Counted from the stretch's first letter, positions 51,270-60,796 are shown. The stretch: DNA of 64,000 nucleotides from Candidatus Thorarchaeota archaeon AB_25 (GCA_001940705.1 MEHG01000002.1:1-64000), one strand, 5' to 3'. Notes: a model not told the origin generated them from the letters alone. Made by a program: numbers and translations.

Positions 51270-52682
51270 TTAGATACCTCCTAGGACTCCTGGGTTCATT
51301 ATGTTACTCGGGTCGATGGTGTTTTTGAGTAGCTTGAGGAATGCCATATAGTCGTCCATGTCTTCAATCGCATCTTTCCAATACTCTGCAAGTTTGAATG
51401 GGACTGCGCCTGATCTGAACAATGTCTTCGCGATTTCTTTATGGGCTTCTACTACCTTTCTTTCCTCTTCTTTGTCTTGGGGGTCAAAGTAGAGATGAGG
51501 ATATAGGTTCATTGATGAATGTCCAGTATGAAATCCTGCGGTGTGGCCTAGGAATTTGTACTTGTCCATCGCTTCCATTATGATGTCCACTGACTTGTGT
51601 GAATTGGTTGGTGTCTGATGATGGTAAAGTGTTCTCCAGTGCCAACCGTGTAAGTATGAGGCGCGTACAAAATTCCAGAATCGACCTTCCCATTCCTGCT
51701 GTGGCATCTCTGGAACCTCCAACACCTTGCCTCCCAAGTCCTCACAAATCTCACGAGCAAGTTTGGCATCGCTCTCCACCATGTCCTCTCGTACTCTACC
51801 TATTGTCATTGATACAGTACGTCTTGAATGTTCAAAACTAGGAAAACCGAGTTCCTCAGACAGCATATCCATGAACAGGTCAAGAACTTCTCCCGAATAG
51901 ATCGAAGTAAAGAGACCATTGATATCATTCTGCTTTACCTCGACTAGGAACTTCTCTGCCTGTTGTTCGGTATCAAACCCATACATGTTGTAATTGAAGT
52001 ACTTCATTCGCTTGAATGTCTTCACCGATACCTTTGTGATAATTCCGAAACTTCCGAGTGACCCTATGAACAGACCTGTTAGATCCGGACCAAAGGCGTA
52101 ACGAATGAATGGTCCAGGAGCATTTGGATTGGCTTCTGAGCCGGTCTGGATGACTGTACCATCAGGTAGGACAATCTCAAGACCAAGAACCATCTCTGCA
52201 ATGCTACCATAGAGACTTGAACCAGGCCCAGCACCATTAACTGCAACATTACCTGCTACAGTACAAATCAAAGAAGACTCTGGATAGACCGGCAGAAAGA
52301 GGCCATGTTTTGTTAGGAATTTGTCTAACTCTCCATAAGTGACTCCAGCCCCTACCGTCACAGATCTGAGATCCTCGTAAAGCGTTATCCCCCCCAACCT
52401 CAATAAATCAACCACTATTCCACCAGGTTTTGGTATTGCCTCACCCTGAAGACTTGATCCTCCCGATCGGGGAGTCACTGGCACCTTGTACTTATTTGCT
52501 AGTTTTAGGATTTGAGAAACTTCATTGGCATTTGCTGGCCGAACGACAACAGCTGGAATGACTGGTTTGACTGCCATTGATGCGGTCTGCGAATATGTCA
52601 ACAAAACATCAGGTTTTGTTGATACAAATTCTGCTCCGACTATTTCTTCAAACCTCTTGACTATCTTCACATTCATTGCCAC
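51270..52682 (-). CDS. GlcD-like FAD-dependent 2-hydroxyacid oxidoreductase, copy 1
   Basis: A 470-residue flavoprotein. The PCMH FAD fold is seen in VTPRSGGSSLQG, VGAGVTYGEL, NVAVNGAGPGSSLYGS and GSLGSFGIITKV. The C-terminal domain includes HTGHSSMNLYPHLYFD and the closing NTIDPSNIMNPG. Sequence cannot distinguish glycolate, D-lactate or another 2-hydroxyacid. Fifth from the end of the seven-gene unit by layout, directly before the Fe-S subunit. Confidence 0.92.
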   Translation of the reverse strand: MAMNVKIVKRFEEIVGAEFVSTKPDVLLTYSQTASMAVKPVIPAVVVRPANANEVSQILKLANKYKVPVTPRSGGSSLQGEAIPKPGGIVVDLLRLGGITLYEDLRSVTVGAGVTYGELDKFLTKHGLFLPVYPESSLICTVAGNVAVNGAGPGSSLYGSIAEMVLGLEIVLPDGTVIQTGSEANPNAPGPFIRYAFGPDLTGLFIGSLGSFGIITKVSVKTFKRMKYFNYNMYGFDTEQQAEKFLVEVKQNDINGLFTSIYSGEVLDLFMDMLSEELGFPSFEHSRRTVSMTIGRVREDMVESDAKLAREICEDLGGKVLEVPEMPQQEWEGRFWNFVRASYLHGWHWRTLYHHQTPTNSHKSVDIIMEAMDKYKFLGHTAGFHTGHSSMNLYPHLYFDPQDKEEERKVVEAHKEIAKTLFRSGAVPFKLAEYWKDAIEDMDDYMAFLKLLKNTIDPSNIMNPGVLGGI

Positions 52683-52699
52683 TCATTCTCCCCTAATAT

Positions 52700-53026
52700 T
52701 TAGAAGATGTGTCTTAATTTCATTAGATCGGAGGTTGACCCTTTCACCTTCAACTTCCTTTTGAAGAGAGCCGCGGTAGCACTCATTTCCTCGAGGAAAA
52801 GCTTGCGTATTGTTTCTTCATCACTCTGAATTCTCATGTCTGCATCATCTAATGGTCCTTCATGAAGTGTGATAGTGTTGTCTTTTACGATGAAGTGGTA
52901 TACAGGCCCTTCCTTCAAGGTAAGTTGTGCCGTTCGTTCCCATCCCTCGATGGCGTCAATTGTCGCTTCTCGTTCAAGTCCAATTGCGAGTCGCTCTCGC
53001 ATGAGTTCTAGTAAGTCATGAGTCAT
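52700..53026 (-). CDS. SCP2-like sterol-carrier-domain protein
   Basis: About 108 residues from the ATG at 53026, which has GGAG about nine bases upstream; a TTG at 53041 is possible. The fold pattern (AQLTLKEGPVYHFIVKDNTITLHEG, DADMRIQSDEETIRKLF, then KRKLKVKGSTSDLMKL) is that of SCP2 lipid-binding domains. It may bind an acyl-CoA or lipid. It sits between the aldolase and the GlcD-like gene. Confidence 0.75.
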   Translation of the reverse strand: MTHDLLELMRERLAIGLEREATIDAIEGWERTAQLTLKEGPVYHFIVKDNTITLHEGPLDDADMRIQSDEETIRKLFLEEMSATAALFKRKLKVKGSTSDLMKLRHIF

Positions 53027-53084
53027 CTTGGTGCGCTCCAATGCCCACGTGCTGGCTCAGAGCTAGATTTAGTTGTTTCCCTTC

Positions 53085-53735
53085 CTAGCTTCTGTGCTTT
53101 TTTACAATATCAAGGAAGTTTCTGACGTTCTCGGTAATCACCTCAAACCTACCCTCCTTGATTGCTTTCTTGTCTGTGATAGCTCCACCTACTCCAAGAG
53201 CATAAGCGCCTGCATCAAGCATGGGTCCTGCTGTATCAAGATTAACTCCTCCAGTTGGAACAAGGGGGATTTGCGGTAAGGGACCTCTGATGGCTTTCAG
53301 ATACGCAGCCCCTCCCACCGTTCCACAGGGGAAGACTTTCACAGCATCTGCTCCCATCGTGTAAGCATCAAAGATTTCTGTAGGTGTGAGAGCTCCTGGG
53401 ATTATGGGTTTGTTATGCTTGATTGCAGTTTCAATTAGATTTTGTGAGTAGTTTGGGCTTACAATGAACTCGCTTCCGGCTTTGATGACCTCCTCTGCCA
53501 TCTTCCCATCAACGACTGTTCCGGTACCAATCAGAACCTTGTCACCGAATTTCTCAATAAGTTGTTTCACAACATCAATGGCACCGGGAACACTCATCGT
53601 CACTTCAATGATGTTGATATTTCCCTCAAGGAACGCATCTGCCACCTTGAAAGCAATATCTGCAGACTCAACACGGATTATCGGTATGAGACCGGTGTTA
53701 TAGATCAGTTTCATTGCCTTTTCTTTTGTCCACAT
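53085..53735 (-). CDS. eda: 2-keto-3-deoxy-6-phosphogluconate (KDPG) aldolase
   Basis: A 216-residue class I aldolase of the bacterial Eda type. VIEVTMS, GTGTV, the Schiff-base Lys in DAVKVFPC and PTGGV are in place. It splits KDPG to pyruvate and glyceraldehyde 3-phosphate. The kinase that makes KDPG is encoded six bases upstream, so the two give a complete lower Entner-Doudoroff step. Confidence 0.92.
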   Translation of the reverse strand: MWTKEKAMKLIYNTGLIPIIRVESADIAFKVADAFLEGNINIIEVTMSVPGAIDVVKQLIEKFGDKVLIGTGTVVDGKMAEEVIKAGSEFIVSPNYSQNLIETAIKHNKPIIPGALTPTEIFDAYTMGADAVKVFPCGTVGGAAYLKAIRGPLPQIPLVPTGGVNLDTAGPMLDAGAYALGVGGAITDKKAIKEGRFEVITENVRNFLDIVKKHRS

Positions 53736-53741
53736 CTAAAC

Positions 53742-54737
53742 TCACCTATCAATGCGAAGGCCTCTCTCGCGTCCCTTGATTAGTTTCTCAACCTCTGACT
53801 TGTAGATAAATGCTAAGTCTCCAGGGACTGAGTGCTTCAATGCTGAGAATGCTGAACCGAAATCAACTGCTTTCTGCAAGTCCTTCAACTCAAGATAACC
53901 GTAAATGAATCCTGCACTACACGAATCGCCTCCACCTAGACGGTCCACTACTTCCACGTCATAGACAGGACTTCTGAAGACCTTGCCATCAGAATATGCA
54001 AAGACTGACCACTTATTCAACCAGACTGATGGGGTTTCTCTCAGTGTTATGACGACTACTTCGAATCCAAACTTGTTAATCAGTTTCGCTGCAACATCCT
54101 CGTAGTCTTTTCCTTCAATCCCATAGACTACCTTAGTGTCCTCTTCTGTCGTGATTAAAACGTCAATGAACTCTGAGGCAGGTTCTGTGAACTTCTGAGC
54201 CTCTTTGGGAGTCCATAGTTTCCCTCTATAGTTAACATCGTAAGACACCTTGACTCCCTGCTCCTTCGCTAGCCTGAGAGCTTCATCTGTTGCCTTCGCA
54301 CAACTAACACTAAGGGCGGGAGTGATACCACTGGTGTGAAATAATTTTGTGCCTTTCAGGATTTTCTTCCAATCAACCTCTCCCGGTTTTATCTTACTTA
54401 TTGCGGACTCCTTCCGGTCATAGATTACACGATTAGTTCGAGGGGCCGCCCCAAATTCAACAAAATAAACTCCACATCGACTGTCTGAATCCCATAGAAT
54501 GTGAGATGTGTCAACCCCATGTTCACGTGCTTTGTTTCGAATGAAATGGCCAATGGAGTTGTCACCTAGTTTGGTGACGTAGGCTGAGTTTAACTCTAAT
54601 CTCGCACATGCTACAGCAACATTCATCTCAGCGCCACCTGCGTGAGCGTTAAAGTTCTCAGTTTGCTCAAATCTCTTGAAGTCAGGAGGGGAGAGGCGAA
54701 GCATTACTTCTCCAAAGGTCACTACGTCATAACCCAT
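53742..54737 (-). CDS. kdgK: 2-keto-3-deoxygluconate kinase (PfkB family)
   Basis: A 331-residue ribokinase-fold sugar kinase. GEVMLRLSP and GGAEMNVAVACARL open it; the second PfkB signature DRLGGGDSCSAGFIYG holds the anion hole and catalytic Asp near residue 270. It phosphorylates 2-keto-3-deoxygluconate. Operon with the aldolase; an unrelated sugar substrate is possible, though the gene pair favours KDG. Confidence 0.9.
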   Translation of the reverse strand: MGYDVVTFGEVMLRLSPPDFKRFEQTENFNAHAGGAEMNVAVACARLELNSAYVTKLGDNSIGHFIRNKAREHGVDTSHILWDSDSRCGVYFVEFGAAPRTNRVIYDRKESAISKIKPGEVDWKKILKGTKLFHTSGITPALSVSCAKATDEALRLAKEQGVKVSYDVNYRGKLWTPKEAQKFTEPASEFIDVLITTEEDTKVVYGIEGKDYEDVAAKLINKFGFEVVVITLRETPSVWLNKWSVFAYSDGKVFRSPVYDVEVVDRLGGGDSCSAGFIYGYLELKDLQKAVDFGSAFSALKHSVPGDLAFIYKSEVEKLIKGRERGLRIDR

Positions 54738-54805
54738 CTGTCACAACTCGCTAGATGTTTAACAAATGATTACTGTCTCATGGAAATGTTAAATCTGCCG
54801 TTGAG

Positions 54806-57118
54806 TCAAGAGAACTCAGTCCGTGCTATCACTTCGTCTTGCACAAATGGATCAAGCTCGATAAAGTATGCACTATATCCTGCTACACGAACAATGAGGT
54901 CTCTGTGCTGCATAGGATTGACTTTGGCATCCTCAAGGGTCTCTCGTGAAACCACATTGTACTGAACATGGAATCCACCCATTCCGAAGTATGCGTCAAC
55001 CATGCTGATGAACTTCTTTCTTCTCGACTCAGTATCGAAAAAGTCAGGTGTGAACTTCATGTTGTAGAGAGTTCCGTTGTAGCACAGTGTATGATCGAGT
55101 CTAGCAACCGATTTCATCGCCGCAGTAGGTCCGTTGACATCCCTGTTCTGAGTGGGCGAAACCCCATCTGAGATCATATAGCCAGCTTTTCTTCCATCAG
55201 GAGTTGCTCCAAGGACCTCCCCTTGGGGAATATACATGGACACAGAGAAGAGGGCTCCATGATATGGACCATTTCTTGTTGTCATCCTGCTCTGTATTGA
55301 ATTGCAGAATGCTCTTCCTGTATCTCTTGCAAGGATGTCAACTCTCTCAATGTCATTACCGTACTTCGATGGATCGTTCTCTACTCTGACCCTCAGTTCC
55401 TCATGCCCTTCGTAATCATTTGCTAGGATCTGAAGTAAGTCATCCATCGAGAGTTCCTTCTCCTCGAAGATGTATTTTCTTAGAACTTCCAGCGAGTCTG
55501 CTACAATCGCAATTCCAACGCCCATTATTCCACCGGAGTTGTAGACCGCTCCACCCTCCTGCATTGTCTTTCCAGACTCATTACATCCGTCCAGAAGTGA
55601 TGAAATGAAGGGGGTGGGTGTATTCTCTGCTAGGACTCCTGCTGCGACTCTGTCCGCAAGTGTTAGCATCTCTATTGTATAATCAATCTGTTCTTCAAAT
55701 GCTAACCATAGTTCATCGAATGATTTGAAACTTTGAGGGTTTCCGGTCTCTCTCCCAACTAGCGCGCCTGTCTTTGGATCCTTACCATTGTTAAGGGTGA
55801 TCTCAAGGATCTTTGGTAAGTTGACATATCCGATGTTCTGTCTTGGGTCCGACTTTCCACCAATGATAGGCTCCACACAACCGAGTACAGAATACTCATG
55901 AACCTCTGAGCTGTCAGTGCCTTTCTCAATCATCATTGGAATGATTGCATCGTCGTTGAAGAGACCTGGCATACCTAAACCCTTTGAGATAACATCAACT
56001 ACCTGCAGTTTGACATCCTCTGGTGTGTTCTTGTGCCACCGGAATGAAACACTAGGTTGAGTGACACGTATGTTTGCAGTAGCTTGAAGAATCAGTCTTG
56101 TGAGGTCGTTTGTGGCATCAGTCCCATCTGCGTTCTGACCGCCAATCGTGAGGTTCTGGAACATTGGATGACCGGCAAATGCGATGCTATAGTATTCATT
56201 TCTAATCTTGATGAGAGAGGTCATCTTGACCCAGAGCAGCTCAAGGAGTTCAAGAGCTGCTTCTTCGTCTATCCGGTTGTTCTTGATGTCCTCGTTGTAG
56301 AACGGAAACATGTACTGATCGAACCTACCTGTGGACATGGAATGACCATTTGACTCAGTTTGTATCAATAGGTGGATGAACCAGAAAGACTGGATTGCCT
56401 CGTGGAATGACCCCGCTGGTTCAGCCGGGACCTTCTTACAGATTCTAGCAATCTCAAGCAGCTCGCCCTTTCGGTCTTCATCAGTTTCTTTCTTGGCTAA
56501 ATGAGATGCAAGATTCGAGAAGCGCTCAGCGAACCTGAGAACTGCAATTATCTCAGTACGGACTGCATCGTGGTAATTACCCTTTTCACCTTCTATCTCG
56601 TCAAGGATTCTCAGGAGACCCTTTCTCAGGACATTCTCATAATTCACAATGACATGTCCAATGCCCGTTCCTGGTGCTCCTATCGTGAATAATCCCGCCT
56701 TAGATGCCTCAATCGACTCCTTGGGCATCACAGTTGCAGCGATTTCTGCTGTGCTCTTTCCTTTCCAGAACTTGAAGACCTCACGTAGATTCTTCTTATC
56801 TTCATCAGTGATTGAAAATCGCTCAGTCCTTCTTTTGTCAAACCTATCGAGTTCCTTCTCAATCCATTGCCAGCTATACTCTGGAAAGACTTGACAAGAA
56901 CGAGGAGTTGGACCCATGTTGCCAACAATCAGTTCCTCTGGCTCTATTCTGATGGTCATATTATCAAGAACATCAGCAAAGGCACCAGCAAGTCGGAGTA
57001 AAGTTGGCTCAGACTCATGTTCTTTCATGTACCCTGTGAAAAGGACTGCTCTCTCTGACGAGATCGTAGGCTCAGAATCAAGCATCCTTTGCTTGAGTCG
57101 CTTACTCCGGGATGTCAT
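54806..57118 (-). CDS. Glycyl radical enzyme (dehydratase/lyase type)
   Basis: A 770-residue enzyme of the pyruvate-formate-lyase superfamily. The glycyl radical is expected at Gly747 in RVAGYSAYF. The active-site Cys414 and Glu416 lie in GCVEP, the pair found in CutC, glycerol dehydratase and related eliminases; PFL itself has Cys-Cys. So it is a dehydratase or C-X lyase, not PFL. The substrate is not readable. No radical-SAM activating enzyme is in the window. Needs anaerobic life. Confidence 0.92.
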   Translation of the reverse strand: MTSRSKRLKQRMLDSEPTISSERAVLFTGYMKEHESEPTLLRLAGAFADVLDNMTIRIEPEELIVGNMGPTPRSCQVFPEYSWQWIEKELDRFDKRRTERFSITDEDKKNLREVFKFWKGKSTAEIAATVMPKESIEASKAGLFTIGAPGTGIGHVIVNYENVLRKGLLRILDEIEGEKGNYHDAVRTEIIAVLRFAERFSNLASHLAKKETDEDRKGELLEIARICKKVPAEPAGSFHEAIQSFWFIHLLIQTESNGHSMSTGRFDQYMFPFYNEDIKNNRIDEEAALELLELLWVKMTSLIKIRNEYYSIAFAGHPMFQNLTIGGQNADGTDATNDLTRLILQATANIRVTQPSVSFRWHKNTPEDVKLQVVDVISKGLGMPGLFNDDAIIPMMIEKGTDSSEVHEYSVLGCVEPIIGGKSDPRQNIGYVNLPKILEITLNNGKDPKTGALVGRETGNPQSFKSFDELWLAFEEQIDYTIEMLTLADRVAAGVLAENTPTPFISSLLDGCNESGKTMQEGGAVYNSGGIMGVGIAIVADSLEVLRKYIFEEKELSMDDLLQILANDYEGHEELRVRVENDPSKYGNDIERVDILARDTGRAFCNSIQSRMTTRNGPYHGALFSVSMYIPQGEVLGATPDGRKAGYMISDGVSPTQNRDVNGPTAAMKSVARLDHTLCYNGTLYNMKFTPDFFDTESRRKKFISMVDAYFGMGGFHVQYNVVSRETLEDAKVNPMQHRDLIVRVAGYSAYFIELDPFVQDEVIARTEFS

Positions 57119-57170
57119 CTCAAAACCTACTGTTTTTTCTATTCATTACTTTTCGCATCTGACATAACTA

Positions 57171-58328
57171 TCATAGTAATTTCGGCAGATAGCTGTCTAG
57201 CCTGCTCAGAGCCTCATTGATTCTCTCAGTTGAAACAGCATAACATAATCTCAGGAATCCTTCTCCGTATTTTCCAAAGGCTGTCCCATGGACAGTTACA
57301 ACATTTGTTTCATTCAGAATCTTGTGCACGAGATCGAACGATTTTACGTCATAGGCTGATACATCCGGGAATGCATAGAACGCACCTCCTGGAGGTTGCA
57401 GGTCTACACCCTCGATGTCATTGAGTCCCTTTGTGATGAGATCCCGTCGCTTTCGAAATGCCTGGAGCATTTCTTCAACACAGTCTTGAGGTCCAATGGC
57501 TGCAGCCGCGGCTGCTTTTTGTGCAATCGAAGTTGGCATTGCTATGACATGTTCCTGGAGCTTGGTCATTGCACCAATTATCTTGCTTGAACCAGTAGCA
57601 ACAGCGATGCGCCACCCTGTCATTGCGTAGGTTTTAGAGAAAGAGAATATTGAAACAGTTCTCTCTTTCATCCCGGGGAGTGAGCCAATGAATAGAGGTT
57701 TTTCATCCACGTATCTGAATTTCTCATAGGCCTCATCAGCAATCACGAAGATATCCTTATCAATGCAGAGCTCTGCAATTCGTTTCAATTCCATATTGGA
57801 AATGACCCCACCAGTTGGATTGTTTGGTGAGTTAAGCACAATCATCTTTGTCTTGGGTGTGATTTTACTTTCAACATCCTCTGCCGTGAAACCGAATCCA
57901 TGTTCTTTCTTCAGCTGAACAGGAACCGGAATTCCTCCTGCAAGTTTGATGTGTGCAAAGTGACTTACAAAACCAGGGTCAGGATAGATCACCTCATCAC
58001 CGGGGTTCACAAGAACCATATTTGCTAGCATGAGTGCTCCCATCCCACCTGCTGTACAGACTAGCTCAGTTTCAGGGTCTGCAACAATGTTGTTATCCCG
58101 CTTCAGTTTCTGTGCGAGCGCCTCCCTGACCTCAATGTAACCTGCATTGTGGGTATATGTTGTAAATCCATCATCAATGGCTTTCTTTGCAGCATCTTTG
58201 ATGTGTTCAGGTGTATCAAAATCAGGAATGCCAGCGGTCATGTCAAAGACATCAGTTCTTCCGATAATCTTGTTGTAGATCAATCGAATTTCGCTAGCAG
58301 GAACATTTACGTTTCTCTCAGCAAGCAT
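57171..58328 (-). CDS. Class I PLP-dependent aminotransferase
   Basis: About 385 residues. The ATG at 58328 has GGGTGAT just upstream, so it is preferred to the GTG at 58337. PLP-binding residues: NSPNNPTGG (Asn), DEAYEKF (Asp/Tyr) and Lys in SFSKTYAMTGWR (residue 235 of the longer form). This is the aspartate-aminotransferase-like group that uses an amino acid and a 2-oxoacid. A TATA box lies at 58366-58374. First gene of the seven-gene minus-strand unit. Confidence 0.92.
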   Translation of the reverse strand: MLAERNVNVPASEIRLIYNKIIGRTDVFDMTAGIPDFDTPEHIKDAAKKAIDDGFTTYTHNAGYIEVREALAQKLKRDNNIVADPETELVCTAGGMGALMLANMVLVNPGDEVIYPDPGFVSHFAHIKLAGGIPVPVQLKKEHGFGFTAEDVESKITPKTKMIVLNSPNNPTGGVISNMELKRIAELCIDKDIFVIADEAYEKFRYVDEKPLFIGSLPGMKERTVSIFSFSKTYAMTGWRIAVATGSSKIIGAMTKLQEHVIAMPTSIAQKAAAAAAIGPQDCVEEMLQAFRKRRDLITKGLNDIEGVDLQPPGGAFYAFPDVSAYDVKSFDLVHKILNETNVVTVHGTAFGKYGEGFLRLCYAVSTERINEALSRLDSYLPKLL

Positions 58329-58365
58329 TAATATCACCCGTCTGACCCTGCGGGGATATTCCCAG

Positions 58366-58374
58366 TTTATATAA
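58366..58374 (-). promoter_or_regulatory. TATA box of the aminotransferase-to-GlcF operon
   Basis: TTATATAAA on the minus strand, 38-46 bases before the ATG at 58328. It is the strongest promoter-like element before the seven-gene run. Confidence 0.6.
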
Positions 58375-58484
58375 CCTATCGAATGGACCTCTTTGATTTA
58401 AGAAACGACATGTCCTGTTCTCAGAGGAGTTTTAAGACACCTCACTAATCCTTTGTATCAACTCGCAACGGATAGTGTTGAACA

Positions 58485-58958
58485 ATGTCGAATCCAAGTG
58501 CAGATGATTTTCGGAGGGCCAACATGAATACACTCGCTGACGCCCACGCAATCTATGTGGAAGCAATCCGCAGTCTGATGGGAGATGAAGGATTGAAGGC
58601 GATTAGTGAGGTTAATCGTCTCCATGGTCTGGAGCTCGGAAAAGCAGGAATTGAGCAGAGAACTCTGCGGAAGGGGGACTTTCGGTCTATCTTCGAATTC
58701 TTTGATGGAGGTCGTCCCTACTTTGGATTTGATCTCTCGATAGGTGCTCTGACTGACAAGAGATTCGACCTAAAAGTTACGTCTTGCCCATGGATAGAAT
58801 CGTTCAAGGCTAGAGGTGCTGGTTCGGACCTATGTGAATATGTGACAAAGATCGACGAGGGAATAGGCCAGGTAGTTGATCCTGATGTTTCAATGTCAAT
58901 ACCAAAATGCATGATGCGCGGTGATGATCACTGCATCTATCGCTGGGTGACGGAGTGA
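58485..58958 (+). CDS. ATC-hydrolase-like small protein
   Basis: A 157-residue protein. Its end (SIPKCMMRGDDHCIYRW) has the Gly-Asp-x-x-Cys closing of the family seen at 20276, and the middle holds CPWIESFKARG. It appears to be a shorter relative. Its stop overlaps the start of the RraA-like gene by four bases, so the two are coupled. Function unknown; a hydrolase or ligand-binding role is possible. Confidence 0.6.
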   Translation: MSNPSADDFRRANMNTLADAHAIYVEAIRSLMGDEGLKAISEVNRLHGLELGKAGIEQRTLRKGDFRSIFEFFDGGRPYFGFDLSIGALTDKRFDLKVTSCPWIESFKARGAGSDLCEYVTKIDEGIGQVVDPDVSMSIPKCMMRGDDHCIYRWVTE

Positions 58959-59629
58959 CAACTATGACCGATAGGAATACCATTATTGATCGAACAATGA
59001 AACTCTATGTAGCAGCGCTTTCTGATGCCGCGGATGAGATAGGGCTCGAGAAAGTGTGTATGGACAGAGGTATTATACCTCTAACAAAGAACAAACGAAT
59101 GGCGGGATTTGCTAGAACTGGAAAACTGATCCGGTCTCCTGCAAATCAACCATATGATGAGAAACAACTGGATGTCTTCATGAGTCTTGGAACTGAGGCT
59201 ATTGATGGTGATTTGCTTGTTATTGACATGGCGGGTGCAACTGATTGTTCCGCTTGGGGTCAGATATTGACAAAGATAGGAATACCAAAAGGAGTCCGAG
59301 GGGCGGTGGTTGATGGGACCTCACGAGATATCCATGATATAGACAAGATGAACTTCACAGTCTTTGCCCGGGGTCGTCATCCTGGAACCATGAGAGGTCG
59401 CCTAGACATGGAGTCTGTACAGAAACCCATTGTCTGTGGTGGTGTCACTGTTAATCCTGGAAACCTCGTATTTGGAGATGGTGATGGAATCGTTGTGATT
59501 CCTGCTGATCGCATTGAAGAAGTCCTCACTCATGCTGAGGAGGTTGTAGCAACCGACGATTGGTGGTCAAACAAATTAGACGAAGGTGAAGACCCTCATG
59601 ATCTTCACAAAGAGAAACCTATCCCTTGA
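58955..59629 (+). CDS. RraA/HMG aldolase-like protein
   Basis: A 224-residue protein of the RraA fold. DMAGATDCSAWGQI, GAVVDGTSRDI, VFARGRHPGT and GDGDGIVVIPADR match the family, with the Arg/Asp metal-site residues in GTSRDI. Members include 4-hydroxy-4-methyl-2-oxoglutarate aldolase and RNase E inhibitor RraA. The aldolase or oxaloacetate-decarboxylase type is likelier in this metabolic region. Confidence 0.85.
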   Translation: MTTMTDRNTIIDRTMKLYVAALSDAADEIGLEKVCMDRGIIPLTKNKRMAGFARTGKLIRSPANQPYDEKQLDVFMSLGTEAIDGDLLVIDMAGATDCSAWGQILTKIGIPKGVRGAVVDGTSRDIHDIDKMNFTVFARGRHPGTMRGRLDMESVQKPIVCGGVTVNPGNLVFGDGDGIVVIPADRIEEVLTHAEEVVATDDWWSNKLDEGEDPHDLHKEKPIP

Positions 59630-59634
59630 CCCAT

Positions 59635-60762
59635 CTATTTCAATGGATAAACACCTTTCTTCGTAGCGTAATCATATAATTCCAGAATCTGTTCCGGGGT
59701 AGACTCTGGTTGGATGTTATGAGCAGGAGCTAGTATGTAACCTCCACCGTGTGCAAGTGCATCTATTCGAGTGTCAACCTCTGCACGTATATCTTCAAGA
59801 GTGCCTTGAGCTGACATTGCACGTTGAAGGTCTATGCCACCATGGAATGTCAATTTGTCTCCGTATTTCTTCTTGAGTTCAGCTGAATCCATTCCCTTCG
59901 CCAACGGTTGGATTGGATTCAGGATATCCACATCAACTTCAATCAGATCCGGTATCATCTGCTCAATTGCTCCGCATGAGTGATAGAGAATCCTTACATG
60001 CGCTGCTTTCTTGTGGATGTCACTATAGACCTTCTTATGACGGTGTTTCACCATGTTTCTATAGATTCTTGGACTTATGAGAAGTCCATCCTGATGACCT
60101 AGGTCATCACCAACTTGCACTATATCTAGGTATTCACCAACTTCATCAAGAAGGACTCGATTCATCTCCAAAGCAAGTTCCATGCTTTTGTCCATCATTG
60201 CTTCTGCGAGGTCTGGTCGTCGAAGTAGGTCAACAAGGAACTTATCGAAGCCTCTCATGTAATGAGCGACAACCTCGAAAACTCCCCACGGTCCGCCTAC
60301 CATCCCAACAACAGCATAATCGGTTTCCTCATGGAGATATTTTGCCCACTCCCGGACTCCTTCCATTCTTGAAGGGTCATCCGGGTTTATCCACTCGAAC
60401 TCCTCGACCTGTTCAACTTCTGAGAACTCTGCCCATGGATAGTATGTGACCTCGTAGTATCCCCCAATCAGTTTCATTCCACACTTAAACTCTGTTTCAA
60501 TTGATCCATCTGGCAGAGGTTGTGGTTCAAAGCCTGCTGCTGGGTTCATATAGACACGTCTGAAGTCTACATTGAGCCGTTTCAGCAACTCCTCTGATGT
60601 TTTCCATGAAGACATTATTCCCCATTCTTGTGTTTCAGGTGTCGTGATGCCTAGGTGGTCTCTTAGGTTCTCATATGCCTGAGGAGTTGTCCAATAATCC
60701 AATGGAACTCGGTCGGGCTCTTCATGATTCACTACTGCATGGAACCTCTCTCTTGGTTTCAT
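59635..60762 (-). CDS. Uroporphyrinogen decarboxylase (URO-D)-family protein
   Basis: About 375 residues. The ATG at 60762 lies about 25 bases after a TATA box, so it is chosen over the GTG at 60780. MKPRERFHAVVNHEEPDRVPLDYW opens many archaeal members (read in parts), and the late barrel strands show HSCGAIEQMIPDL, GGIDLQR and ILAPAHNIQ. The His/Cys arrangement resembles corrinoid methyltransferase MtaA-like members more than heme-making HemE. The substrate is unknown and no corrinoid protein is nearby. Confidence 0.85.
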   Translation of the reverse strand: MKPRERFHAVVNHEEPDRVPLDYWTTPQAYENLRDHLGITTPETQEWGIMSSWKTSEELLKRLNVDFRRVYMNPAAGFEPQPLPDGSIETEFKCGMKLIGGYYEVTYYPWAEFSEVEQVEEFEWINPDDPSRMEGVREWAKYLHEETDYAVVGMVGGPWGVFEVVAHYMRGFDKFLVDLLRRPDLAEAMMDKSMELALEMNRVLLDEVGEYLDIVQVGDDLGHQDGLLISPRIYRNMVKHRHKKVYSDIHKKAAHVRILYHSCGAIEQMIPDLIEVDVDILNPIQPLAKGMDSAELKKKYGDKLTFHGGIDLQRAMSAQGTLEDIRAEVDTRIDALAHGGGYILAPAHNIQPESTPEQILELYDYATKKGVYPLK

Positions 60763-60786
60763 ATGAACATCATCCCACACTTGAAG

Positions 60787-60796
60787 ATTTTATAAT
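60787..60796 (-). promoter_or_regulatory. TATA box of the URO-D-family gene
   Basis: ATTATAAAAT on the minus strand, 25-34 bases before the ATG at 60762; the transcript is probably leaderless. Confidence 0.55.
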
